Source: Chaetoderma sp. LZ-2023a
Lineage: Eukaryota; Mollusca; Caudofoveata; Chaetodermatida; Chaetodermatidae
Length of the DNA: 64,000 nucleotides
Reading direction: 5' to 3'
NCBI GenBank assembly: GCA_034401795.1
Contig: JAVVLW010001330.1
Coordinates: 159,001-223,000, forward strand
How positions within the stretch are numbered: the first letter of the stretch is position 1; every line of letters begins with the position of its first letter. Below the pieces are notes generated by a model. The model was not told where the DNA came from and made no database searches. It saw only the letters and a program-made list of their open reading frames with translations. Shown here piece by piece: positions 14,501 to 28,585 of the stretch. A program made the position numbers and the translations under genes.

Positions 14501-17500
14501 TCACTATAGTCGCCATGAAGGCTATGTAACGGAATGTCCTTCTGTTGTGGTGGCATGATGATGACAAGTGACTCACTATAGTCGCCAGGAAGGCTATGTA
14601 ACGGAGTGTCCTTCTGTTGTGGTGCCAAGATGATGACTAGTGACTCACTATAGTCGTTAGGATGGCTATGTAACGGAGTGGCCTTCTGTTGTGGTGCCAT
14701 GATGATGACTAGTGACTCACTATAGTCGCCAGGAAGGCTATGTAACGGATTGTCCTTCTGTTGGGGTTTCATGATGATGACTTGTGACTCGCTATAGTCG
14801 CCAGGAAGGCTATGCAATGGAGTGCCCTTCTGTTGTGGTGCCATGATGATGACTAGTGACTCACTATAATCGCCAGGAAGGCTATGTAATGGAGGGCCGG
14901 TCTGTTGTGGTGCCATGATGATGACTAGTGACTCACTATAGTCGCCAGGAAGGCTATGTAACGGAGTGCCCTTCTGTTGTGGTGCGATGATGATGACTAG
15001 TGACTCACTATAGTCGCAGGAAGGCTATGTAACGAAGTGCCCTTCTGTTGTGGTGCCATGATGATGACTACTGACTCACTATATTCGCCAGGAAGACTAT
15101 GTAACGGAATATCCCCCTGTTGTGGTGCCATATTGATGACTAGTGACACACTATAGTCGCCAGGAAGCCTATGTAACGGTGTGTCCTTCTGTTGTGGTGG
15201 CATGATGATGACTAGTGACTCACTATAGTCACCAGGAAGGCTATGTAACGGAGTGTCCTTCTGTTGTGGTGCCATGATGATGACTAGTGACTCACTATAG
15301 TCGCCAAGAAGGCTATGTAACGGAGTGCCCTTCTGTTGTGGTGCCATGATGATGACTAGTGGCTCACTATAGTCGCCAGGAAGGCTATGTAACGGAGTGT
15401 CCGTCTGTTAGGGTGCCATGATGATGACTAGTGACTCACTATAGTCGCCACGAAGGCTATGTAACGGAGTGCCCTTCTGTTGTGGTGCCATGATGATGAC
15501 TAGTGACACACTAGTGTCGCCTGCAAGTCTATGTAACGGAGGGTCCTTCTGTTGTAGTGTCAGGATGATAACTATTGACTCACTATAGTCGCCGGGAATG
15601 CTATGTAACGCAGTGTCCTTCTGTTGTGTTGTCATGATGATAACTAGTGACCCACTATAGTCGTCACGAAGGCTATGTAACGGAGTGTCCTTCTGTTGTG
15701 GTGCCATGATGATGACTAGTGACTCACTATAGTTGCCAGGAAGGCGATGTAACGGAGTGTCCATCTGTTGTGGTGCCATGATGATGACTATTGACTCACT
15801 ATAGTCGCCAGGAAGGCTATGTAACGGAGTGTCCTTCTGTTCTGGTGCCATTATGATGACTAGTGACTCACTATAGTCGCCAGGAAGGCTATTTAACGGA
15901 GTGTCCTTCTGTTAGGGTGCCATGATGATGACTAGTGACTCACTATAGTCATCACGAAGGCGATGTAACGGAGTGCCCTTCTGTTGTGGTGCCATGATGA
16001 TGACTAGTGACACACTATGGTCGCCAGGAAGGCTATGTAACGGAGTGTCCTGCTGTTGTGGTGCCATGATGATGACTAGTGACTCATTATAGTCGCCAGG
16101 CAGGCTATGTAACGGAGTGTCCTTCTATTGTGGTGCCATGATGACGACTAGTGACTCACTATAGTCGCCTGGAAAGCTATGTAACGGAGTTTCCTTCTGT
16201 TGTGGTGTCATGATGATAACTAGTGACTCACTATAGTCGCCAGGAATGCTAAGTAACGGAGTGTCCTTCTGTTGTGTTGTCATGATGATAACTAGTGACC
16301 CACTACTATAGTCGTCACGAAGGCTATGTAACGGAGTGTCCTTCTGTTGTGGTGCCATGTTGATGACTAGTGACTCACTATAGTCGCCAGGAAAGCGATG
16401 TAACGGAGTGTCCTTCTGTTGTGGTGCCATGATGATGACTAGTGACTGACTATAGTCGCCAGGAAGGCTATGTAACGGAGTGTCCTTCTCTTGTGGTGCC
16501 ATGATGATAAGGAGTGACTCACTATAGTCGCCACGAATGCTATGTAACGGAGTGTCCTTCTGTTGTGGTGCCATGATGATGACTAGTGACTCACTATAGT
16601 CGCCAGGATGGCTATGTAACGTAGTGGCCTTCTGTTGTGGTGCCATGATGATGACTAGTGACTCACTATAGTCGCCAGGAAGGCTATGTAACGGAGTGTC
16701 CTTCTATTGTGGTGCCATGATGACGACTAGTGACTCACTATAGTCGCCTGGAAAGCTATGTAACGGAGTTTCCTTCTGTTGTGGTGTCATGATGATAACT
16801 AGTGACTCACTATAGTCGCCAGGAATGCTATGTAACGGAGTGTCCTTCTGTTGTGTTGTCATGATGATAACTAGTGACCCACTACCATAGTCGTCACGAA
16901 GGCTATGTAACGGAGTGTCCTTCTGTTGTGGTGCCATGTTGATGACTAGTGACTCACTATAGTCGCCAGGAAAGCGATGTAACGGAGTGTCCTTCTGTTG
17001 TGGTGCCATGATGATGACTAGTGACTCACTATAGTCGCCAGGAAGGCTATGTAACGGAGTGTCCTTCTGTTGTGGTGCCATGATGATAAGGAGTGACTCA
17101 CTATAGTCGCCACGAAGGCTATGTAACGGAGTGTCCTTCTGTTGTGGTGCCATGATGATGACTAGTGACTCACTATAGTCGCCAGGAAGGCTATGTAACG
17201 GAGTGCCCTTCTGTTGTGGTGCCATGATGATGACTAGTGACACACTATAGTCGCTAGGAAGGCTATGTAACGGAGTGCCCTTCGGTTGTGGTGCCAAGAT
17301 GATGACTAGTGACTCACTATAGTCGCCAGGAAGGCTATTTAACGGAGTGTCCCTCTATTGTGGTGTCATGATGATAGCTAGTGACTCACTATAGTCGTCA
17401 CGAAGGCTATGTAGCGGAGTGTCCTTCTGTTGTGGTGCCATGATGATGACTAGTGACTCACTATAGTCGCCAGGAAGGCTATGTAACGGAGTGTCCTTCT

Positions 17501-17809
17501 GTTGTGGTGCAATGATGATGACTAGTGATTCACTATAGTCGCCACGAAGGCTATGTAACTGAGTGTCCTTCTGTTGGGGTTCCAGGATGATGACTAGTGA
17601 CTCACTATAGTCGCCAGGAAGGCTATGTAACGGATTGTCCTTCTGTTGGGGTTTCATGATGATGACTTGTGACTCGCTATAGTCGCCAGGAAGGCTATGT
17701 AATGGAGTGCCCTTCTGTTGTGGTGCCATGATGATGACTAGTGACTCACTATAATCGCCAGGAAGGCTATGTAATGGAGTGCCGGTCTGTTGTGGTGCCA
17801 TGATGATGA

Positions 17810-20800
17810 CTAGTGACTCACTATAGTCGCCAGGAAGGCTATGTAACGGAGTGCCCTTCTGTTGTGGTGCGATGATGATGACCTGTGACTCACTATAGTC
17901 GCAGGAAGGCTATGTAACGAAGTGCCCTTCTGTTGTGGTGCCATGATGATGACTACTGACTCACTATATTCGCCAGGAAGACTATGTAACGGAATGTCCC
18001 TCTGTTGTGGTGCCATATTGATGACTAGTGACTCACTATAGTCGCCAGGAAGCCTATGTAACGGTGTGTCCTTCTGTTGTGGTGCCATGATGATGACTAG
18101 TGACTAACTATAGTCGCCAGGAAGGCTATGTAACGGAGTGCCCTTCTGTTGTGGTGCCATGATGATGACTCGTGACTCACTATAGTCGTCATGACGGCTA
18201 TGTAACGGAATGTCCTTCTGTCGTGGTGCCATGATGATGACTAGTGACACACTATAGTCGCCAGGAAGGCTATGTAACGGAGTGCCCTTCTGTTGTGGTG
18301 CCAAGATGATGACTATTGACTAACTATAGTCGCCAGGAAGGCTATGTAACGGAGTGTTCCTCTGTTGTGGTGTCATGATGATAACTAGTGACTCACTATA
18401 GTCGTCACGAAGGCTATGTAGCGGAGTGTCCACCTGTTGTGGTGCCATGATGATGACTAGTGACTCACTATAGTCGCCAGGAAGGCTATGTAACGGAGTG
18501 TCCTTCTGTTCTGTTGTGGTGCAAGGATGATGACTAGTGACTCACTATAGTCGCCACGAAGGCTATGTAACGGAGTGTCCTTCTGTTGGGGTTCCAGGAT
18601 GATGACTAGTGACTCACTGTAGTCGCCAGGAAGGCTATGTAACGGATTGTCCTTATGTTGGGGTTTCATGATGATGACTTGTGACTCGCTATAGTCGACA
18701 GGAAGGCTATTGTAATGGAGTGCCGTCCTGTTGTGGTGCCATGATGATGACTAGTGACTCACTATAACCGCCAGGAAGGCTATGTAATGGAGTGCCGGTC
18801 TGTTGTGGTGCCATGATGATGACTAGTGACTCACTATAGTCGTCAGGAAGGCTATGTAACGGAGTGCCCTTCTGTTGTGGTGACATGATGATGACTAGTG
18901 ACTCACTATAGTCGCCAGGAAGGCTATGTAACGGAGTGCCCTTCTGTTGTGGTACCATGATGATGACTAGTGACTCACTATAGTCGCCAGGAAGGCTATG
19001 TAACGGAATGTCCTTCTGTTGTGGTGGCATGATGATGACTAGTGACTCACTATAGTCACCAGGAAGGCTATGTAACGGAGTGTCCTTCTGTTGTGGTGCC
19101 ATGATGATGACTAGTGACTCACTATAGTCGCCAAGAAGGCTATGTAACGGAGTGCCCTTATGTTGGGGTTTCATGATGATGACTTGTGACTCGCTATAGT
19201 CGACAGGAAGGCTATTGTAATGGAGTGCCGTCCTGTTGTGGTGCCATGATGATGACTAGTGACTCACTATAACCGCCAGGAAGGCTATGTAATGGAGTGC
19301 CGGTCTGTTGTGGTGCCATGATGATGACTAGTGACTCACTATAGTCGTCAGGAAGGCTATGTAACGGAGTGCCCTTCTGTTGTGGTACCATGATGATGAC
19401 TAGTGACTCACTATAGTCGCCAGGAAGGCTATGTAACGGAATGTCCTTCTGTTGTGGTGGCATGATGATGACTAGTGACTCACTATAGTCCCCAGGAAGG
19501 CTATGTAACGGAGTGTCCTTCTGTTGTGGTGCCATGATGATGACTAGTGACTCACTATAGTCGCCAAGAAGGCTATTTAACGGAGTGCCCTTATGTTGGG
19601 GTTTCATGATGATGACTTGTGACTCGCTATAGTCGACAGGAAGGCTATTGTAATGGAGTGCCGTCCTGTTGTGGTGCCATGATGATGACTAGTGACTCAC
19701 TATAACCGCCAGGAAGGCTATGTAATGGAGTGCCGGTCTGTTGTGGTGCCATGATGATCACTAGTGACTCACTATAGTCGTCAGGAAGGCTATGTAACGG
19801 AGTGCCCTTCTGTTGTGGTGACATGATGATGACTAGTGACTCACTATAGTCGCCAGGAAGGATATGTAACGGAGTGCCCTTCTGTCGTGGTGCCATGATG
19901 ATGACTAGTGACACACTATAGTCGCCAGGAAGGCTATGTAACGGAGTGCCCTTCTGTTGTGGTGCCAAGATGATGACTAGTGACTAACTATAGTCGCCAG
20001 GAAGGCTATGTAACGGAGTGTTCCTCTGTTGTGGTGTCATGATGATAACTAGTGACTCACTATAGTCGTCACGAAGGCTATGTAGCGGAGTGTCCACCTG
20101 TTGTGGTGCCATGATGATGACTAGTGACTAACTATAGTCGCCAGGAAAGCTATGTAACGGAGTGTCCTTCTGTTGTGGTGCAATGATGATGACTAGTGAC
20201 TCACTATAGTCGCCACGAAGGCTATGTAACGGAGTGTCCTTCTGTTGGGGTTCCAGGATGATGACTAGTGACTCACTGTAGTCGCCAGGAAGGCTATGTA
20301 ACGGATTGTCCTTATGTTGGGGTTTCATGATGATGACTTGTGACTCGCTATAGTCGACAGGAAGGCTATTGTAATGGAGTGCCGTCCTGTTGTGGTGCCA
20401 TGATGATGACTAGTGACTCACTATAACCGCCAGGAAGGCTATGTAATGGAGTGCCGGTCTGTTGTGGTGCCATGATGATGACTAGTGACTCACTATAGTC
20501 GTCAGGAAGGCTATGTAACGGAGTGCCCTTCTGTTGTGGTGACATGATGATGACTAGTGACTCACTATAGTCGCCAGGAAGGCTATGTAACGGAGTGCCC
20601 TTCTGTTGTGGTACCATGATGATGACTAGTGACTCACTATAGTCGCCAGGAAGGCTATGTAACGGAATGTCCTTCTGTTGTGGTGGCATGATGATGACTA
20701 GTGACTCACTATAGTCACCAGGAAGGCTATGTAACGGAGTGTCCTTCTGTTGTGGTGCCATGATGATGACTAGTGACTCACTATAGTCGCCAAGAAGGCT

Positions 20801-23800
20801 ATGTAACGGAGTGCCCTTCTGTTGTGGTGCCATGATGATGACTAGTGGCTCACTATAGTCGCCAGGAAGGCTATGTAACGGAGTGTCCGTCTGTTGTGGT
20901 GCCATGATGATGACTAGTGACTCACTATAGTCGCCACGAAGGCTATGTAACGGAGTGCCCTTCTGTTGTGGTGCCATGATGATGACTAGTGACACACTAG
21001 TGTCACCTGCAAGTCTATGTAACGGAGTGTCCTTCTGTTGTAGTGTCAGGATGATAACTAGTGACTCACTATAGTCGCCGGGAATGCTATGTATCGCAGT
21101 GTCCTTCTGTTGTGTTGTCATGATGATAACTAGTGACCCACTATAGTCGTCACGAAGGCTATGTAACGGAGTGTCCTTCTGTTGTGGTGCCATGATGATG
21201 ACTAGTGACTCACTATAGTTGCCAGGAAGGCGATGTAACGGAGTGTCCATCTGTTGTGGTGCCATGATGATGACTATTGACTCACTATAGTCGCCAGGAA
21301 GGCTATGTAACGGAGTGTCCTTCTGTTCTGGTGCCATTATGATGACTAGTGACTCACTATAGTCGCCAGGAAGGCTATTTAACGGAGTGTCCTTCTGTTA
21401 GGGTGCCATGATGATGACTAGTGACTCACTATAGTCATCACGAAGGCGATGTAACGGAGTGTCCATCTGTTGTGGTGCCATGATGATGACTAGTGACACA
21501 CTATGGTCGCCAGGAAGGCTATGTAACGGAGTGTCCTGCTGTTGTGGTGCCATGATGATGACTAGTGACTCATTATAGTCGCCAGGCAGGCTATGTAACG
21601 GAGTGTCCTTCTATTGTGGTGCCATGATGACGACTAGTGACTCACTATAGTCGCCTGGAAGGCTATGTAACGGAGTTTCCTTCTGTTGTGGTGTCATGAT
21701 GATAACTAGTGACTCACTATAGTCGCCAGGAATGCTATGTAACGGAGTGTCCTTCTGGTGTGTTGTCATGATGATAACTAGTGACCCACTACTATAGTCG
21801 TCACGAAGGCTATGTAACGGAGTGTCCTTCTGTTGTGGTGCCATGTTGATGACTAGTGACTCACTATAGTCGACAGGAAAGCGATGTAACGGAGTGTCCT
21901 TCTGTTGGGGTTCCAGGATGATGACTAGTGACTCACTATAGTCGCCAGGAAGGCTATGTAACGGATTGTCCTTCTGTTGGGGTTTCATGATGATGACTTG
22001 TGACTCGCTATAGTCGCCAGGAAGGCTATGTAATGGAGTGCCCTTCTGTTGTGGTGCCATGATGATGACTAGTGACTCACTATAATCGCCAGGAAGGCTA
22101 TGTAATGGAGTGCCGGTCTGTTGTGGTGCCATGATGATGACTAGTGACTCACTATAGTCGCCAGGAAGGCTATGTAACGGAGTGCCCTTCTGTTGTGGTG
22201 CGATGATGATGACCTGTGACTCACTATAGTCGCAGGAAGGCTATGTAACGAACTGCCCTTCTGTTGTGGTGCCATGATGATGACTACTGACTCACTATAT
22301 TCGCCAGGAAGACTATGTAACGGAATGTCCCTCTGTTGTGGTGCCATATTGATGACTAGTGACTCACTATAGTCGCCAGGAAGCCTATGTAACGGTGTGT
22401 CCTTCTGTTGTGGTGCCATGATGATGACTAGTGACTAACTATAGTCGCCAGGAAGGCTATGTAACGGAGTGCCCTTCTGTTGTGGTGCCATGATGATGAC
22501 TCGTGACTCACTATAGTCGTCATGACGGCTATGTAACGGAATGTCCTTCTGTCGTGGTGCCATGATGATGACTAGTGACACACTATAGTCGCCAGGAAGG
22601 CTATGTAACGGAGTGCCCTTCTGTTGTGGTGCCAAGATGATGACTATTGACTAACTATAGTCGCCAGGAAGGCTATGTAACGGAGTGTTCCTCTGTTGTG
22701 GTGTCATGATGATAACTAGTGACTCACTATAGTCGTCACGAAGGCTATGTAGCGGAGTGTCCACCTGTTGTGGTGCCATGATGATGACTAGTGACTCACT
22801 ATATTCGCCAGGAAGGCTATGTAACGGAGTGTCCTTCTGTTCTGTTGTGGTGCAAGGATGATGACTAGTGACTCACTATAGTCGCCACGAAGGCTATGTA
22901 ACGGAGTGTCCTTCTGTTGGGGTTCCAGGATGATGACTAGTGACTCACTGTAGTCGCCAGGAAGGCTATGTAACGGATTGTCCTTATGTTGGGGTTTCAT
23001 GATGATGACTTGTGACTCGCTATAGTCGACAGGAAGGCTATTGTAATGGAGTGCCGTCCTGTTGTGGTGCCATGATGATGACTAGTGACTCACTATAACC
23101 GCCAGGAAGGCTATGTAATGGAGTGCCGGTCTGTTGTGGTGCCATGATGATGACTAGTGACTCACTATAGTCGTCAGGAAGGCTATGTAACGGAGTGCCC
23201 TTCTGTTGTGGTGACATGATGATGACTAGTGACTCACTATAGTCGCCAGGAAGGCTATGTAACGGAGTGCCCTTCTGTTGTGGTACCATGATGATGACTA
23301 GTGACTCACTATAGTCGCCAGGAAGGCTATGTAACGGAATGTCCTTCTGTTGTGGTGGCATGATGATGACTAGTGACTCACTATAGTCACCAGGAAGGCT
23401 ATGTAACGGAGTGTCCTTCTGTTGTGGTGCCATGATGATGACTAGTGACTCACTATAGTCGCCAAGAAGGCTATGTAACGGAGTGCCCTTATGTTGGGGT
23501 TTCATGATGATGACTTGTGACTCGCTATAGTCGACAGGAAGGCTATTGTAATGGAGTGCCGTCCTGTTGTGGTGCCATGATGATGACTAGTGACTCACTA
23601 TAACCGCCAGGAAGGCTATGTAATGGAGTGCCGGTCTGTTGTGGTGCCATGATGATGACTAGTGACTCACTATAGTCGTCAGGAAGGCTATGTAACGGAG
23701 TGCCCTTCTGTTGTGGTACCATGATGATGACTAGTGACTCACTATAGTCGCCAGGAAGGCTATGTAACGGAATGTCCTTCTGTTGTGGTGGCATGATGAT

Positions 23801-26800
23801 GACTAGTGACTCACTATAGTCGCCAGGAAGGCTATGTAACGGAGTGCCCTTCTGTTGTGGTGCGATGATGATGACCTGTGACTCACTATAGTCGCAGGAA
23901 GGCTATGTAACGAACTGCCCTTCTGTTGTGGTGCCATGATGATGACTACTGACTCACTATATTCGCCAGGAAGACTATGTAACGGAATGTCCCTCTGTTG
24001 TGGTGCCATATTGATGACTAGTGACTCACTATAGTCGCCAGGAAGCCTATGTAACGGTGTGTCCTTCTGTTGTGGTGCCATGATGATGACTAGTGACTAA
24101 CTATAGTCGCCAGGAAGGCTATGTAACGGAGTGCCCTTCTGTTGTGGTGCCATGATGATGACTCGTGACTCACTATAGTCGTCATGACGGCTATGTAACG
24201 GAATGTCCTTCTGTCGTGGTGCCATGATGATGACTAGTGACACACTATAGTCGCCAGGAAGGCTATGTAACGGAGTGCCCTTCTGTTGTGGTGCCAAGAT
24301 GATGACTATTGACTAACTATAGTCGCCAGGAAGGCTATGTAACGGAGTGTTCCTCTGTTGTGGTGTCATGATGATAACTAGTGACTCACTATAGTCGTCA
24401 CGAAGGCTATGTAGCGGAGTGTCCACCTGTTGTGGTGCCATGATGATGACTAGTGACTCACTATATTCGCCAGGAAGGCTATGTAACGGAGTGTCCTTCT
24501 GTTCTGTTGTGGTGCAAGGATGATGACTAGTGACTCACTATAGTCGCCACGAAGGCTATGTAACGGAGTGTCCTTCTGTTGGGGTTCCAGGATGATGACT
24601 AGTGACTCACTGTAGTCGCCAGGAAGGCTATGTAACGGATTGTCCTTATGTTGGGGTTTCATGATGATGACTTGTGACTCGCTATAGTCGACAGGAAGGC
24701 TATTGTAATGGAGTGCCGTCCTGTTGTGGTGCCATGATGATGACTAGTGACTCACTATAACCGCCAGGAAGGCTATGTAATGGAGTGCCGGTCTGTTGTG
24801 GTGCCATGATGATGACTAGTGACTCACTATAGTCGTCAGGAAGGCTATGTAACGGAGTGCCCTTCTGTTGTGGTGACATGATGATGACTAGTGACTCACT
24901 ATAGTCGCCAGGAAGGCTATGTAACGGAGTGCCCTTCTGTTGTGGTACCATGATGATGACTAGTGACTCACTATAGTCGCCAGGAAGGCTATGTAACGGA
25001 ATGTCCTTCTGTTGTGGTGGCATGATGATGACTAGTGACTCACTATAGTCACCAGGAAGGCTATGTAACGGAGTGTCCTTCTGTTGTGGTGCCATGATGA
25101 TGACTAGTGACTCACTATAGTCGCCAAGAAGGCTATGTAACGGAGTGCCCTTATGTTGGGGTTTCATGATGATGACTTGTGACTCGCTATAGTCGACAGG
25201 AAGGCTATTGTAATGGAGTGCCGTCCTGTTGTGGTGCCATGATGATGACTAGTGACTCACTATAACCGCCAGGAAGGCTATGTAATGGAGTGCCGGTCTG
25301 TTGTGGTGCCATGATGATGACTAGTGACTCACTATAGTCGTCAGGAAGGCTATGTAACGGAGTGCCCTTCTGTTGTGGTACCATGATGATGACTAGTGAC
25401 TCACTATAGTCGCCAGGAAGGCTATGTAACGGAATGTCCTTCTGTTGTGGTGGCATGATGATGACTAGTGACTCACTATAGTCCCCAGGAAGGCTATGTA
25501 ACGGAGTGTCCTTCTGTTGTGGTGCCATGATGATGACTAGTGACTCACTATAGTCGCCAAGAAGGCTATTTAACGGAGTGCCCTTATGTTGGGGTTTCAT
25601 GATGATGACTTGTGACTCGCTATAGTCGACAGGAAGGCTATTGTAATGGAGTGCCGTCCTGTTGTGGTGCCATGATGATGACTAGTGACTCACTATAACC
25701 GCCAGGAAGGCTATGTAATGGAGTGCCGGTCTGTTGTGGTGCCATGATGATCACTAGTGACTCACTATAGTCGTCAGGAAGGCTATGTAACGGAGTGCCC
25801 TTCTGTTGTGGTGACATGATGATGACTAGTGACTCACTATAGTCGCCAGGAAGGATATGTAACGGAGTGCCCTTCTGTCGTGGTGCCATGATGATGACTA
25901 GTGACACACTATAGTCGCCAGGAAGGCTATGTAACGGAGTGCCCTTCTGTTGTGGTGCCAAGATGATGACTAGTGACTAACTATAGTCGCCAGGAAGGCT
26001 ATGTAACGGAGTGTTCCTCTGTTGTGGTGTCATGATGATAACTAGTGACTCACTATAGTCGTCACGAAGGCTATGTAGCGGAGTGTCCACCTGTTGTGGT
26101 GCCATGATGATGACTAGTGACTAACTATAGTCGCCAGGAAAGCTATGTAACGGAGTGTCCTTCTGTTGTGGTGCAATGATGATGACTAGTGACTCACTAT
26201 AGTCGCCACGAAGGCTATGTAACGGAGTGTCCTTCTGTTGGGGTTCCAGGATGATGACTAGTGACTCACTGTAGTCGCCAGGAAGGCTATGTAACGGATT
26301 GTCCTTATGTTGGGGTTTCATGATGATGACTTGTGACTCGCTATAGTCGACAGGAAGGCTATTGTAATGGAGTGCCGTCCTGTTGTGGTGCCATGATGAT
26401 GACTAGTGACTCACTATAACCGCCAGGAAGGCTATGTAATGGAGTGCCGGTCTGTTGTGGTGCCATGATGATGACTAGTGACTCACTATAGTCGTCAGGA
26501 AGGCTATGTAACGGAGTGCCCTTCTGTTGTGGTGACATGATGATGACTAGTGACTCACTATAGTCGCCAGGAAGGCTATGTAACGGAGTGCCCTTCTGTT
26601 GTGGTACCATGATGATGACTAGTGACTCACTATAGTCGCCAGGAAGGCTATGTAACGGAATGTCCTTCTGTTGTGGTGGCATGATGATGACTAGTGACTC
26701 ACTATAGTCACCAGGAAGGCTATGTAACGGAGTGTCCTTCTGTTGTGGTGCCATGATGATGACTAGTGACTCACTATAGTCGCCAAGAAGGCTATGTAAC

Positions 26801-27900
26801 GGAGTGCCCTTCTGTTGTGGTGCCATGATGATGACTAGTGGCTCACTATAGTCGCCAGGAAGGCTATGTAACGGAGTGTCCGTCTGTTGTGGTGCCATGA
26901 TGATGACTAGTGACTCACTATAGTCGCCACGAAGGCTATGTAACGGAGTGCCCTTCTGTTGTGGTGCCATGATGATGACTAGTGACACACTAGTGTCACC
27001 TGCAAGTCTATGTAACGGAGTGTCCTTCTGTTGTAGTGTCAGGATGATAACTAGTGACTCACTATAGTCGCCGGGAATGCTATGTATCGCAGTGTCCTTC
27101 TGTTGTGTTGTCATGATGATAACTAGTGACCCACTATAGTCGTCACGAAGGCTATGTAACGGAGTGTCCTTCTGTTGTGGTGCCATGATGATGACTAGTG
27201 ACTCACTATAGTTGCCAGGAAGGCGATGTAACGGAGTGTCCATCTGTTGTGGTGCCATGATGATGACTATTGACTCACTATAGTCGCCAGGAAGGCTATG
27301 TAACGGAGTGTCCTTCTGTTCTGGTGCCATTATGATGACTAGTGACTCACTATAGTCGCCAGGAAGGCTATTTAACGGAGTGTCCTTCTGTTAGGGTGCC
27401 ATGATGATGACTAGTGACTCACTATAGTCATCACGAAGGCGATGTAACGGAGTGCCCTTCTGTTGTGGTGCCATGATGATGACTAGTGACACACTATGGT
27501 CGCCAGGAAGGCTATGTAACGGAGTGTCCTGCTGTTGTGGTGCCATGATGATGACTAGTGACTCATTATAGTCGCCAGGCAGGCTATGTAACGGAGTGTC
27601 CTTCTATTGTGGTGCCATGATGACGACTAGTGACTCACTATAGTCGCCTGGAAGGCTATGTAACGGAGTTTCCTTCTGTTGTGGTGTCATGATGATAACT
27701 AGTGACTCACTATAGTCGCCAGGAATGCTATGTAACGGAGTGTCCTTCTGGTGTGTTGTCATGATGATAACTAGTGACCCACTACTATAGTCGTCACGAA
27801 GGCTATGTAACGGAGTGTCCTTCTGTTGTGGTGCCATGTTGATGACTAGTGACTCACTATAGTCGCCAGGAAAGCGATGTAACGGAGTGTCCTTCTGTTG
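17810..27900. repeat. Two copies of a roughly 4-kb satellite block at offset 5993
   Basis: Frames in about 17810-21900 recur at +5993: 19212-19607 with 25205-25600, 19645-19968 with 25638-25961, 20128-20328 with 26121-26321, and 20366-21337 with 26359-27330 (323 codons each). The intervening stretch contains the 1662-bp duplicate. The two blocks part company within the 21611-22132 / 27604-28125 pair, which share only their outer portions. Confidence 0.85.
22141..25464. repeat. 1662-bp tandem duplication in the satellite
   Basis: The segment starting near 22141 recurs at 23803 with an offset of 1662 bp. Identical open frames pair up: 22141-22419 with 23803-24081, 22435-22635 with 24097-24297, 22788-23000 with 24450-24662, and 23038-23505 with 24700-25167. 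The first copy also matches 17810-19174 at an offset of 4331. The offsets sum exactly (4331 + 1662 = 5993), and 5993 is the offset of the next larger duplicate. Confidence 0.88.
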
Positions 27901-28427
27901 TGGTGCCATGATGATGACTAGTGACTCACTATAGTCGCCAGGAAGGCTATGTAACGGAGTGTCCTTCTGTTGTGGTGCCATGATAATAACTAGTGACTCA
28001 CTATAGTCGCCACGAAGGCTATGTAACGGAGTGTCCTTCTGTTCTGGTGCCATGATGATGACTAGTGACTCACTATAGTCGCCAGGAAGGGTATGTAACG
28101 GAGTGTCCTTCTGTTGTGGTGCCATGATGATGACCAGTGACTCACTATAGTCGTCACGAAGGCTATGTAACGGAGTGTCCTTCTATTGTGGTTCCATGAT
28201 GATGATTAGTGACTCACTATAGTCGCCAGGAAGGCTATATAACGGAGTGTCCTTCTGTTGTGGTTACATGGTGATGACTAGTGACTCACTATAGTCGCCA
28301 GGATGGCTATGTAACGGAGTGTCCTTCTGTTGTGGTTCCATGATGATGACTAATGACTCACTATAGTCGCCACAAACGCTATGTAACGGAGTGTCCTTCT
28401 GTTGTGGTTCCATGATGATGACTAGTG

Positions 28428-28585
28428 TACATGACAAGCATTCACACCAGCATTATCCGATTGAGAGATCAATAGAGGATAGCTTTCTACATGACAAGTA
28501 TCCACACCAGCATTATCCGATTGAGAGATCAATAGAGTATAGCTTTCTACATGACAAGTATTCACACCAGCATTATCCGATTGAC
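28428..28585. repeat. Three 60-bp direct repeats inserted in the satellite (copy 1)
   Basis: The 72-bp pattern is interrupted by unrelated sequence. The motif TACATGACAAG begins at 28428, 28488 and 28548, giving a 60-bp period. Each unit continues with CACACCAGCATTATCCGATT and GAGAGATCAATAGAG. The third copy is cut short where GATTGACTCTCTATAGTCGC returns to the satellite pattern. The small plus-strand frame over this stretch (28391-28594) is a by-product of the repeats. Confidence 0.85.
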
